Shown here: one piece after another, positions 19,623 through 28,426 of the stretch
How positions within the stretch are numbered: the first letter of the stretch is position 1
Layout: each line of letters begins with the position of its first letter
NCBI RefSeq assembly: GCF_017302315.1
Contig: NZ_JAFLDT010000002.1
Coordinates: forward strand, 62,001-126,000
DNA length: 64,000 nucleotides
Source of the DNA: Zoogloea sp.
GTDB taxonomy: Bacteria; Pseudomonadota; Gammaproteobacteria; Burkholderiales; Rhodocyclaceae
Direction of reading: 5' to 3'
Position numbers and translations under genes: made by a program
Notes under the pieces: generated by a model
What the model saw: the letters and a program-made list of their open reading frames with translations, nothing else
Database searches by the model: none
What the model was told of the DNA's origin: nothing

Positions 19623-20743
19623 GGGGATGCCTCGACAGAAGTGAGCGCGTGCAGGCGCGCCGCGCACTGGGATGGGTTGAAGCGCGCGGACTGTTGCGCC
19701 GCCAGGTCCAGGGCCAGGCGGTAGTGATCGGCGGCCAGGTGGCGCTGGCCTGAATGATCGAGGCTCACCGCCAGGTTATAAGTGATGTCCGGGTCCGTCG
19801 GCGCGAGGGCGTGGGCCAGGGCGTAGCTGCGCCGGGCTTCGGCCCAGTGCTGTTCGCGGGCGAGGCGTTCGGCAATGGCAAGCCGGGGTGCAAGGGCGTC
19901 CGGCTGCCCGGCGATGAGCTGGCGAAGACGGGATTCGGTGGCGGTGTCCGGTCGGACGAGGCTCAGTCCGGCGATGGCGACCGGGTCGGTCGGGTCGAGA
20001 TCCAGGGTTGCAGTGAAGTAAGCCTCTGCGTCGACTGGGCGGCGGGCCTGCAATGCCAGGGCGCCAAGGCCGCGGAGCGCGTCGGTGTCTGTGGGTGCGA
20101 TCTGGTGTGCAGCGCGATAGAGCGCCTCGGCACGGACCGTGTCACCTGCCATGAGGGCTGCATGGGCCGCGGAAGTGGGCTGGGTTTCACCCCCGGAGTT
20201 GCTCTGCCGGAATTGGGGTTCGAGTCCGTCACGATGAGTGGTTGGCGGGTCGGGCGCGTCAGAATGTCGCGCAGGCCGGGGGCCGACTGCTGGCCTTGTA
20301 AGCACTGGCAGGGGAAGGCCCGGGCTCTCAGCCGTTGTTAACAATGGGCCAATGGTGGCAGGTAGCGTGGCTGCCGGATCCGCTGGCGCCGCGGGCAAGA
20401 CCACCGGCGGCATCTGCCGGCCCGGGTGGGGTGCATCGGCGTGGGCCAGGGGTTGCAGCTCCAGCCAGATGCCGCCGGCCATCCCCGCCAGTGCCGCTGC
20501 ACCGGCAAGTCCGATCAGCAGGGGGCGAACAAGGGATGAGGAGGGATGTCGTATCGGCGGGGTAGGCTCGGCGGTGGGGCCGGGGGGCGAGGCCGGCCTA
20601 TCCCTGGCAGGTTCAACGGACGGTTGCGAATCTCCGGTGAGGGGTTCGAGTGCTAGTCCGGAGTGCGTCGCCCCGCGGGCTGGCGGCGCGGATACATGGC
20701 TGTCGCCTTCGGCTTGGCGCAGGGCTTCGAGGAGGCGGCTCAT
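19619..20743 (-). CDS. TPR protein, MshN-like pilus biogenesis factor
   Basis: A 374-residue bitopic protein: a short cytoplasmic MSRLLEALRQAE, a Pro-rich linker, one transmembrane helix (about residues 72-90), a long Pro/Ala-rich periplasmic linker, and several tetratricopeptide repeats from about residue 195 to the end (DALRGLGALALQARRPVDAE and following). MSHA loci carry a TPR protein, MshN, in this place. Its stop overlaps the mshE start and its start overlaps the mshL stop. The MshN label rests on architecture and order; the low-complexity linkers are poorly alignable. Confidence 0.7.
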   Translation of the reverse strand: MSRLLEALRQAEGDSHVSAPPARGATHSGLALEPLTGDSQPSVEPARDRPASPPGPTAEPTPPIRHPSSSLVRPLLIGLAGAAALAGMAGGIWLELQPLAHADAPHPGRQMPPVVLPAAPADPAATLPATIGPLLTTAESPGLPLPVLTRPAVGPRPARHSDAPDPPTTHRDGLEPQFRQSNSGGETQPTSAAHAALMAGDTVRAEALYRAAHQIAPTDTDALRGLGALALQARRPVDAEAYFTATLDLDPTDPVAIAGLSLVRPDTATESRLRQLIAGQPDALAPRLAIAERLAREQHWAEARRSYALAHALAPTDPDITYNLAVSLDHSGQRHLAADHYRLALDLAAQQSARFNPSQCAARLHALTSVEASP

Positions 20744-22590
20744 GGTTGATGCTTTGCCGGTGCATCAAGGCGCCCGGTGTCGGGGGGGAAGTTGGGGGTG
20801 CCGGGTGTGGGGGTGTTGCGGAAGAAGCTCGCGTCGGGAAGGCGGTCGTGCAGATGACCTCCAGCACCGGCAGACCGGGCTGCACTGGCGACCACCGGGC
20901 GCAGGAATATGACCAGCTCGGTCTTCTGGATGCCATTGTCGCGGTTGGTGAAGATCTCCCCGAGCAGGGGAATCTGGCCGATAAGCGGAACCCGTCCGGT
21001 CTTGAAGTCGATGCGGTCTTCCATCAGGCCGCCGAGAATCGCCGTCTCTCCATTTCCGATGCGCAGGATGGACTCGATCTCGCGGGTTCGTATCTGTGGC
21101 ACAAGGTTGGCGATGCCGCCCGGAATGCTCGGGTTGGGGTCACGGCGGAAGTCCGAGATGCTGGAGATGGTCGGGCGGACGTTGAGGATGACCTCATCGG
21201 TGTCGCTGATCTGGGGCGTGACGGTCATCACCAGCCCGACGGAAACCGACTGGGGGGTTGTGGTGACCGTGGTGAGTGCGCCAGCGTTGGTTGTCTGGGT
21301 GGTATCGGCCTTGACGCTGAAATAGACATACTCTTCCACCACCTTGATGGCAGCAGTCTGGTTGTTGAGCACCGAGAGCTTGGGGCTGGAGAGCACCTTC
21401 ACCGTGCCGAAGCTCTCCAGCAGCTTGACTGTGGAGTCGATACCGTCGGCGCTGTTGTAGGTGACACTGAATGGGGTGATGGCGTTGCCCGCGGTGCTGC
21501 CCAGGCCCGGGCCGCTGATTCCGAAGCGCGTCCCGCTGGTGAGGATCCGGCTCCATTCGATTCCTTGCCGATAGGTGTCACCGAGGCTGACTTCGACGAT
21601 GGTCGCTTCGATAAGCACCTGGCGCCGTGCCGCCGACGTCACCCGGTCGATGAACTCACTGACCTTCTCATGCTGACGCGCCGTGGCGCGGACAGTGAGA
21701 ACGCCGGTTTCCCGGTTGGCGATCACCGATGCGGCTTCGCGAAACGTGGACTTGTGGACCGTGGTGGTGGTGTTGCTCTGCATGGCGCCCGAGCCGATGG
21801 GCATGCTTGGCCGGCCGGCGGTGCTCCGATTGCGCAGCGGCTTGCCCCCGCCCTGGGTGCCGAGGTCAGGCTTCACCCCTTGTCCGCTGCTGCTCGCCGT
21901 CTCCGTGTTCTCGACGACGGTCTCGCTGGACCCCTCGGGCAGTATCTTGTCGGTCTCACGCAGGAGGTCGCGCAGGTTCTTTTCCAGGGACTCCCAAAGC
22001 TGGTTTCGCGAGAGGTTTTCTATCCGTGTGGCTGAGGTGTTGCCACCGACGGCCTGCCCTACCGCCGTGCCCGCGCCGGCCAGCATGCTGCCGGTGCCGC
22101 CGGTCGCGATCTGGGTGTTGGTGGAAACGGTGCCTGTCACCGTTCTGTTGAGGTTCACGTAGTCGAGGCGGTAGCTACGCAGGAAAGGGGTGTCCGGCAT
22201 GACGGAGAGGTTCCTGCCATGGATCTCGTAGCGCATGTCCACCTGCCGTGTGAGACGGTCGAGGATCTGAGGCAGGGTCTGATCGACCGCGTTGAGGGTG
22301 ACGTTTCCGGTCAGGCCAGGGTGGACGTCGAGGTTGATCCGGGCGTCGCGGGCCAGTGCAAAGAGCAGATCCTGGATATTTACTCCGGTGACGACCACCG
22401 AGTAGGTTTCCAGCCTGGAGGCTGCGACCGGTGCGGGTAAGGGCAGGACGTCCCGTAACAAGGGTGGCACGGGTGCGGTGGGCAGCGCAGTGGTTTCGGT
22501 TCGAAGATGCCCTGACGACGTAAGCTCAGGAGGGCGTGAGGCGCACGCAGCCAGCAGGAACGGCAGGAGCAGAAGAGAGCGGACCGGCAT
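20740..22590 (-). CDS. mshL: MSHA-type secretin lipoprotein MshL
   Basis: A 616-residue outer-membrane secretin, first gene of the operon. The N-terminus is a lipoprotein signal with lipobox LLAAC (Cys16). A secretin/TonB short domain follows (TYSVVVTGVNIQDLLFALA to about residue 130), then an N1-type domain, a Ser/Gly-rich segment (about 195-275), and the secretin beta domain with VPLIGQIPLLGEIFTNRD and LVIFLRPVV near the C-terminus. The set matches the pilus (MSHA-type) secretin family. The gene reads divergently from acs across a 334-base spacer. Confidence 0.9.
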   Translation of the reverse strand: MPVRSLLLLPFLLAACASRPPELTSSGHLRTETTALPTAPVPPLLRDVLPLPAPVAASRLETYSVVVTGVNIQDLLFALARDARINLDVHPGLTGNVTLNAVDQTLPQILDRLTRQVDMRYEIHGRNLSVMPDTPFLRSYRLDYVNLNRTVTGTVSTNTQIATGGTGSMLAGAGTAVGQAVGGNTSATRIENLSRNQLWESLEKNLRDLLRETDKILPEGSSETVVENTETASSSGQGVKPDLGTQGGGKPLRNRSTAGRPSMPIGSGAMQSNTTTTVHKSTFREAASVIANRETGVLTVRATARQHEKVSEFIDRVTSAARRQVLIEATIVEVSLGDTYRQGIEWSRILTSGTRFGISGPGLGSTAGNAITPFSVTYNSADGIDSTVKLLESFGTVKVLSSPKLSVLNNQTAAIKVVEEYVYFSVKADTTQTTNAGALTTVTTTPQSVSVGLVMTVTPQISDTDEVILNVRPTISSISDFRRDPNPSIPGGIANLVPQIRTREIESILRIGNGETAILGGLMEDRIDFKTGRVPLIGQIPLLGEIFTNRDNGIQKTELVIFLRPVVASAARSAGAGGHLHDRLPDASFFRNTPTPGTPNFPPDTGRLDAPAKHQP

Positions 22591-22924
22591 CGCGACGTCG
22601 ACAAATTTATCTCAATGGCATGCATTCTATTTCATTTAATGCATTATGAGTTTTCGTGCCGGCGTCTTGGGTACGTTCACCCCCGCTATGCACGAGAACG
22701 GTGCAGACCAAACGCCCCATGCCCGGAACGGGTGCCGAAGCCATCTTGTGTAAGTCCTGTGTAAGATTGATCAACTTTAATGCTTGTCGGACCCAGGGCA
22801 GGTGCACCAATAAGCGCCACCACAAGGCGCAAGCATCCAAGAGGCATCAGCGGCCGGACTCCCCGCCAGCAAGGTTTCAGAGCTAACAACGTTGCACACT
22901 CATAACACGAGGAGAGGTGAAAAA
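22591..22924. promoter_or_regulatory. Divergent mshL-acs control region with an inverted repeat
   Basis: About 334 bases without a gene. ATGCATT (22620-22626) and AATGCAT (22638-22644) form an inverted repeat with an 11-base spacer, 30-54 bases upstream of mshL in an AT-rich patch, a plausible operator. On the acs side, GGAGAGG lies just before the ATG at 22925. No sure sigma-70 pair was found for either gene; TTGTGT (22746) and TAAGAT (22762) are too close together. Confidence 0.4.
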
Positions 22925-24883
22925 ATGACGAGCGAAACCACCCAGAAGTTCTACTATCCGTCTGAAGAGGTGGTAAAGAACGCGGCGGTGTCGGGCATGG
23001 ATGCGTACAAAGCCCTGTGTGCCGAAGCCGAAAAGGATTACGAAGCTTTCTGGGGCACCCGTGCCAAGGAGCTGCTGGACTGGCAAACCCCCTTTACCCA
23101 GGTCCTGGATGAGAGCAATGCGCCGTTCTTCAAGTGGTTTGCCGATGGCAAGCTGAACGTTTCCTACAACTGTCTTGACCGTCAGGTCAAGAATGGTCTG
23201 GGCGACAAAGTTGCGCTGATTTTTGAAGGCGACAAGGGTGATGTAACCAAGGTCACCTACTCCGATCTCCTCAGCCGCGTCAGCAAGTTCGCCAACGCGC
23301 TGAAGGGTCAGGGCGTCAAGAAGGGTGATCGCGTCGTCATCTATCTGCCGATGTCCATTGAAGGTGTGGTTGCCATGCAGGCTTGCGCCCGTATCGGCGC
23401 AACCCACTCCATCGTGTTCGGCGGCTTCTCCGCCCAGTCCCTGGCCGACCGCATCAACGATGCCGGCGCCGTTCTGCTGATCACCTCCGACGGTCAGAAT
23501 CGTGGCGGCAAGGCGCTGCCCCTGAAGTCCATCGCCGACGAAGCGCTGGCCAGCGGCTGCCCGACCATCAAGAGCGTCATCGTGGTCAAGCGCACCGGCG
23601 CCGAAACCGCCATGGTCGCCGGTCGTGACCTCTGGGCCGACGATCTGGTTGCCCAGCAGTCCGACGTCTGCGAGCCGGAATGGGTTGAGGCCGAGCATCC
23701 CCTGTTCCTTCTTTACACCTCCGGCTCCACGGGCAAGCCGAAGGGCGTTCAGCACTCCACTGGCGGCTATCTGCTGCACGCCGTGCTGACCATGAAGTAC
23801 ACCTTCGACATCAAGCCGAATGATGTCTTCTGGTGTACCGCCGATATCGGCTGGGTCACGGGCCACACCTATATCACCTACGGCCCTCTGGCCTGCGGTG
23901 CAACCGAAGTGGTGTTCGAAGGCGTGCCCACCTACCCGGACGCCGGCCGTTTCTGGAAGATGATCCAGGATCACAAGGTCTCCGTGTTCTACACCGCCCC
24001 GACCGCGATCCGTTCGCTGATCAAGTCGGCGGACAACACCCCGGCCGTGCATCCCAAGAACTACGACATGTCCAGCCTGCGCATCCTGGGTTCGGTCGGC
24101 GAGCCGATCAACCCCGCAGCCTGGGAGTGGTACTACGAGAACGTTGGCGGCAGCCGCTGCCCGATCGTGGATACCTTCTGGCAGACCGAGACCGGCGGCC
24201 ACATGATCACCCCGCTGCCTGGCGCCACCCCGCTGATCCCCGGTTCCTGCACGCTGCCCTTCCCGGGCATCCAGGCCGCCGTGGTTGACGAAACCGGTAC
24301 CGAAGTTCCCTGGGGTCAGGGCGGCATCCTGGTTGTCAAGCGTCCGTGGCCGTCCATGATCCGCACCATCTGGGGCGATCCGGACCGTTTCGTGAAGTCC
24401 TACTACCCGGCTGACTTCCAGGGCAAGCTGTACCTGGCGGGCGACGGTGCCATCCGCGACAAGGACACCGGCTACTTCACCATCACCGGCCGTATCGATG
24501 ATGTGCTGAACGTTTCCGGTCACCGTATGGGTACGATGGAAATCGAATCCGCCCTGGTCGCCCACGAGAAGGTTGCCGAGGCTGCTGTGGTTGGCCGTCC
24601 GGATGATCTGACCGGTGAAGCAATCGTGGCCTTCGTGGTGCTCAAGGGTGCGCGTCCGACCGGCGATGCTGCCGTTGCGATGATCAAGGAGCTGCAGAAC
24701 TGGGTTGGTCAGGAAATCGGGCCGATCGCCAAGCCGAAAGACATCCGTTTCGGTGAGAACCTGCCGAAGACCCGCTCCGGCAAGATCATGCGCCGTCTGC
24801 TCCGCCAGCTGGCCAAGGGCGAGGAAATCACCCAGGACACCTCGACGCTGGAGAACCCGGCGATCCTGGAACAGCTCAAGTAA
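22925..24883 (+). CDS. acs: Acetyl-CoA synthetase
   Basis: Activates acetate to acetyl-CoA through acetyl-AMP. The 652-residue length is exactly that of well-studied Acs enzymes. The AMP-binding motif [18 protein letters not shown] lies near residue 262, [17 protein letters not shown] forms the acetate/AMP pocket, and [16 protein letters not shown] is the hinge region. [14 protein letters not shown] near residue 610 carries the Lys that is reversibly acetylated in other bacteria. The start MTSETTQK follows GGAGAGG; an ATG 33 bases upstream lacks such a site. The acetate permease operon lies downstream behind a terminator. Confidence 0.98.
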   Translation: MTSETTQKFYYPSEEVVKNAAVSGMDAYKALCAEAEKDYEAFWGTRAKELLDWQTPFTQVLDESNAPFFKWFADGKLNVSYNCLDRQVKNGLGDKVALIFEGDKGDVTKVTYSDLLSRVSKFANALKGQGVKKGDRVVIYLPMSIEGVVAMQACARIGATHSIVFGGFSAQSLADRINDAGAVLLITSDGQNRGGKALPLKSIADEALASGCPTIKSVIVVKRTGAETAMVAGRDLWADDLVAQQSDVCEPEWVEAEHPLFLLYTSGSTGKPKGVQHSTGGYLLHAVLTMKYTFDIKPNDVFWCTADIGWVTGHTYITYGPLACGATEVVFEGVPTYPDAGRFWKMIQDHKVSVFYTAPTAIRSLIKSADNTPAVHPKNYDMSSLRILGSVGEPINPAAWEWYYENVGGSRCPIVDTFWQTETGGHMITPLPGATPLIPGSCTLPFPGIQAAVVDETGTEVPWGQGGILVVKRPWPSMIRTIWGDPDRFVKSYYPADFQGKLYLAGDGAIRDKDTGYFTITGRIDDVLNVSGHRMGTMEIESALVAHEKVAEAAVVGRPDDLTGEAIVAFVVLKGARPTGDAAVAMIKELQNWVGQEIGPIAKPKDIRFGENLPKTRSGKIMRRLLRQLAKGEEITQDTSTLENPAILEQLK

Positions 24884-25002
24884 GAAATCATTCCCCGGCC
24901 CAATGGCTGGGGCGATTTGCAGAAAACAATAAACACGGCAAATCGGAAAAAGAAAAAACAGGGGAGGAACCCGGTGCAGTCAGGCCGGGGGTAGAGGGGG
25001 GG

Positions 25003-25031
25003 AAAAAGGCGCGAATCTCGCGCCTTTTTTT
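25003..25031 (+). terminator. Rho-independent terminator of acs
   Basis: GGCGCGA (25008-25014) pairs with TCGCGCC (25018-25024) across an ATC loop, followed by seven T. Five A precede the stem, so it could also work in the opposite direction. The remaining leader to 25245 holds a small AGGAG/CTCCT hairpin (25198-25217) and the GAGGAGGAG ribosome binding site of yjcH, but no clear promoter boxes. Confidence 0.9.
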
Positions 25032-25245
25032 CGTCCACTTTCCGGGCCGAGTTTCCGGTAATTGAGGTCGGCGACGCCTTCTTTTTTCTATGTGCTTGAT
25101 CCTGATGGAGTTTCCTGTCTGCGATCAAGGCGGCCCGTTTCTTCCGTTAGCGTAAGTTGGATGTAAGTGTCAGCCTGTAACTTGCACATACCCCTAAAGG
25201 AGTCCCTTTGGCTCCTGGCAGGTTTATTCGAAGAGGAGGAGAAAT

Positions 25246-25554
25246 ATGAAAGACGACCTCGGCGACCGCATCCGGGCAAATCCAAAATACCAGGAGCTGG
25301 TCTCGAAACGCAATTCCTATGGCTGGATCATGACAGCGCTGATGATGATCGTTTACTACGGTTACATCCTGCTGGTGGCCTTCAACAAGGAGTTCCTGGC
25401 GCAGAAGACAGGCGCGGGTGTGATGTCGATTGGTATTCCCATTGGCGTTGGTGTGATTCTGTTCACCATCATCATCACCGGTATCTACATTCGTCGTGCC
25501 AATACCGAGTTTGACGATCTGAAGGCTCAGGTCATCAAGGAGGCCACCAAGTGA
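25246..25554 (+). CDS. yjcH: DUF485 inner-membrane protein YjcH, ActP partner
   Basis: A 102-residue DUF485 protein with two transmembrane helices (about residues 26-45 and 60-82) and a C-terminal cytoplasmic helix ([17 protein letters not shown]). DUF485 genes almost always precede actP-type solute:sodium symporters, as in the E. coli acs-yjcH-actP operon; the biochemical role is not settled. A very strong GAGGAGGAG site precedes the ATG. Its TGA shares one base with the actP ATG, so translation is likely coupled. Confidence 0.93.
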   Translation: MKDDLGDRIRANPKYQELVSKRNSYGWIMTALMMIVYYGYILLVAFNKEFLAQKTGAGVMSIGIPIGVGVILFTIIITGIYIRRANTEFDDLKAQVIKEATK

Positions 25555-27323
25555 TGCGCAATTCCAAACTCTTGCTCGGCCTTCTGGCCATGCTGGCCTC
25601 CGGCGCCGTCCTTGCTGCTGGCGCCGACCTTGGCCAGGCTGAGAAGCAGGCCACCAACTGGACGGCCATCATCATGTTCGGCATCTTCGTTGCCGGCACG
25701 ATGTTCATCACCAAGTGGGCGGCCTCGAAGACCAAATCGGCTGCCGACTTCTACACCGCCGGCGGTGGCATCACCGGCTTCCAGAACGGCCTGGCGATCG
25801 CCGGTGACTACATGTCCGCCGCGTCCTTCCTGGGTATTTCCGCTGCGGTGATGGCCAACGGTTACGACGGCCTGATCTTCGCGATCGGCTTCCTCGTGGG
25901 CTGGCCGGTCATCACCTTCCTGATGGCAGAGCGTCTGCGCAACCTCGGCAAGTTCACCTTTGCTGACGTGGCCGGTTACCGCTTCCAGCAGACCCCGATC
26001 CGTGCCTTCGCCGCTTCCGGCACGCTGGTCGTGGTGGCCTTCTACCTCATCGCCCAGATGGTCGGTGCCGGTCAGCTGATCAAGCTGCTCTTCGGCCTCG
26101 AGTACTGGATGGCGGTGGTGATCGTTGGCGCGCTGATGATGGTTTATGTGCTCTTCGGTGGCATGACCGCCACCACCTGGGTGCAGATCATCAAGGCCGT
26201 GCTGCTGCTGGCCGGTGCTTCCTTCATGGCCTTCATGGTGCTCATCAAGTTCGGTTTCAGTCCGGAAGCGATGTTCGCCAAGGCTGTCGAGATCAAGACC
26301 GCCCTCGCTGCCAAGGATGCCAAGCTGATCGCTGATGCGGCGACCGCCGCTGCCGCGTCCGGCAAGGATGTGGCCGAAGTGACCGCTGCGATGGCTGCCA
26401 AGAAGGGCGACTCCATCATGGGCCCGGGCTCCTTCGTGAAGGATCCGATCTCCGCCATCTCCTTCGGTATGGCGCTGATGTTCGGTACCGCTGGTCTGCC
26501 CCACATCCTGATGCGCTTCTTCACCGTGCCGGATGCCAAGGAAGCACGCAAGTCCGTGGGCTGGGCGACCGTCTGGATCGGCTACTTCTACATCCTGACC
26601 TTCGTGATCGGCTTTGGTGCCATCTGCTTCGTGCTGACCGACCCCACCTTCCTGGATGCCAAGGGCGCCCTGAAGGGCGGCGGCAACATGGCAGCTATCC
26701 ACCTCGCCAATGCAGTCGGCGGCAATATCTTCCTCGGCTTCATCTCCGCGGTCGCATTTGCCACCATCCTGGCCGTGGTTGCCGGTCTGACCCTGTCCGG
26801 TGCTTCCGCCGTGTCCCATGACTTGTACGCCACGGTGTTCAAGAATGGCAATGCGGATTCCGCTTCCGAGCTGCGTGTTTCGCGCATCACCACCATCGTT
26901 CTCGGCGTGATCGCCGTGGTCCTGGGTATCGCCTTCGAAAAGCAGAACATCGCCTTCATGGTGTCCCTGGCCTTCGCCATCGCCGCATCCGCCAACTTCC
27001 CGGTGCTCTTCATGAGCGTGCTGTGGAAGGACTGCACCACCAAGGGTGCCGTTATCGGTGGCTTCCTCGGCCTGCTGAGCGCCGTGGTGATGACCGTGCT
27101 GTCGGACTCCGTGTGGGTCGCCACCCTGGGCAACCCGAAGGGTTCCGCTCCGTTCCCCTATACCTCGCCGGCCCTGTTCTCCATGACCATCGGCTTCGTG
27201 GGTATCTGGATCTTCTCGCTGCTTGACCGCAGCCCGAATGCCCAGCAGGAACGTGCCGACTTCGCCGCCCAGCTGATCCGGTCCGAAACCGGTATCGGTG
27301 CCTCCGGTGCTTCGGGTCACTAA
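25554..27323 (+). CDS. actP: Cation/acetate symporter ActP
   Basis: A solute:sodium symporter importing acetate and similar short carboxylates. The 589-residue product has a cleavable-looking N-terminal segment ([16 protein letters not shown]) and about 13 transmembrane helices; [31 protein letters not shown] is the conserved family start (split here around the core [14 protein letters not shown]). Between about residues 240 and 295 there is a long Ala/Lys-rich hydrophilic loop, so the protein is about 40 residues longer than E. coli ActP. ATG at 25554 overlaps the yjcH stop; a GTG one codon earlier is possible. An excellent terminator follows. Confidence 0.96.
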   Translation: MRNSKLLLGLLAMLASGAVLAAGADLGQAEKQATNWTAIIMFGIFVAGTMFITKWAASKTKSAADFYTAGGGITGFQNGLAIAGDYMSAASFLGISAAVMANGYDGLIFAIGFLVGWPVITFLMAERLRNLGKFTFADVAGYRFQQTPIRAFAASGTLVVVAFYLIAQMVGAGQLIKLLFGLEYWMAVVIVGALMMVYVLFGGMTATTWVQIIKAVLLLAGASFMAFMVLIKFGFSPEAMFAKAVEIKTALAAKDAKLIADAATAAAASGKDVAEVTAAMAAKKGDSIMGPGSFVKDPISAISFGMALMFGTAGLPHILMRFFTVPDAKEARKSVGWATVWIGYFYILTFVIGFGAICFVLTDPTFLDAKGALKGGGNMAAIHLANAVGGNIFLGFISAVAFATILAVVAGLTLSGASAVSHDLYATVFKNGNADSASELRVSRITTIVLGVIAVVLGIAFEKQNIAFMVSLAFAIAASANFPVLFMSVLWKDCTTKGAVIGGFLGLLSAVVMTVLSDSVWVATLGNPKGSAPFPYTSPALFSMTIGFVGIWIFSLLDRSPNAQQERADFAAQLIRSETGIGASGASGH

Positions 27324-27367
27324 GTAGTTGTATTGCCGGCGGGCTTCGGCCCTGCCGGAAGTATTGG

Positions 27368-27404
27368 AAAACCCCGGCTTGCCGCAAGGCAGCCGGGGTT
27401 TTTT
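27368..27404 (+). terminator. Rho-independent terminator of yjcH-actP
   Basis: CCCCGGCTTGCC pairs with GGCAGCCGGGG around a GCAA tetraloop, with four A before and six T after the stem. It is one of the strongest terminators in the window. Confidence 0.95.
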
Positions 27405-27751
27405 CATGCATGTGCGGCTTTGCACCAGGCTCGTTACCGCCCGCGAAGACGCGCGATGGGCATGCGTGTGCGATGCTCGCACGGCCCTGTGCTAGACTCG
27501 GACGGATTGTTTTGGGAGCGTGCTGCCAGGGCCGAAAACCCCCGGATAGGGGTTGATCCGTGCAGCGGTCGATCGGGAATGGGCGAAAAAAGACGGCGGG
27601 GGAAGGTTCGTCGGGCGAACCAACCCCCGAGGCGTTGCCACTGCTCGCGCGGCGACTTTGCCCCCAAGACCGAGTAAAAGGAGAACAGCGGGTCGACTGT
27701 GCAATATTCCGCTTACTTCAAACTTACACTTCTGGTTTCCAAGAAAACGCC
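27405..27751. other. Spacer before the two-component system genes
   Basis: About 350 bases with no convincing gene. A frame continues upstream of the response regulator start into this region, but its residues are Arg/Gly-rich and unlike any receiver domain. A TG-C-TAGACT box near 27489-27497 is a weak extended -10 candidate. The regulator start has only a poor ribosome binding site. Confidence 0.35.
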
Positions 27752-28426
27752 ATGCGGATCCTGTTGGCCGAAGACGACCTGATTATTGCCGACGGCTTGT
27801 GCCGTGCGCTCAAAAAAGCCGGCTATGCCGTCGATCATGTCCCCAACGGGGCGGATGCCGACCTTGCTCTCATGAGTCAGACCTTTGATCTGCTGATTCT
27901 CGATCTTGGTCTCCCGCGCTTGTCCGGCATTGAAGTGTTGCGCCGCCTGCGCTCCCGAAAATGTGCGTTGCCGGTGCTGATCCTTACCGCCCAGGATGGC
28001 ATCGAAGACCGTGTTCGGGGGTTGGACGCCGGCGCCGATGACTACCTGACCAAGCCCTTTGCCCTTCCCGAGCTTGAGGCGCGAGTCCGTGCCCTGACCC
28101 GGCGCGGTACCGGTCAGGCCCGTTGCATCGAGTACGCCCGCCTCGCCTACGACCAGGCCGATCGGGTGGTCAAGATCGACGGTCAGGTGGTGGAGCTCTC
28201 TGCCCGGGAGGTCGGCTTGCTCGAAGTGCTATTGCTGCGTGCCGGGAGGTTGGTGAGCAAGGAGCAACTTGTCGACCACCTGTGCGGCTGGGGCGAGGAG
28301 GTGTCCAACAATGCCATCGAGGTGTATGTCCACCGCCTGCGCAAGAAGCTTGAGCAGAGTGGCGTGCAGATCGTGACCGTGAGAGGGCTGGGGTACTGCC
28401 TGGAAAAGCCCGATGTGGTCGCCTAG
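27752..28426 (+). CDS. OmpR-family response regulator (TctD/QseB-like)
   Basis: A 224-residue DNA-binding response regulator. The receiver domain has the acidic pair AEDD (residues 6-9), phospho-acceptor Asp51 in LILDLGLPRLSG and Lys in DYLTKPF near residue 101; the C-terminal winged helix contains SAREVGLLEVLLLRAGRLVSK (split here at its centre) and NAIEVYVHRLRKKL. TctD and QseB are the nearest named types. The sensor gene starts inside the last 14 bases of this gene. The position after actP suggests, but does not prove, a role in carboxylate sensing. Confidence 0.9.
   Translation: MRILLAEDDLIIADGLCRALKKAGYAVDHVPNGADADLALMSQTFDLLILDLGLPRLSGIEVLRRLRSRKCALPVLILTAQDGIEDRVRGLDAGADDYLTKPFALPELEARVRALTRRGTGQARCIEYARLAYDQADRVVKIDGQVVELSAREVGLLEVLLLRAGRLVSKEQLVDHLCGWGEEVSNNAIEVYVHRLRKKLEQSGVQIVTVRGLGYCLEKPDVVA

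Noticed and set aside
22883..24565. A 560-codon open frame on the strand opposite acs
   Set aside because: It lies wholly inside a certain gene, is rich in Gly/His/Asp/Val as expected from the complement of GC-rich codons, and shows no family motif.
25527..27482. A 651-codon open frame opposite actP
   Set aside because: Its His/Gly/Glu-rich composition is the usual antisense shadow of a GC-rich membrane-protein gene.
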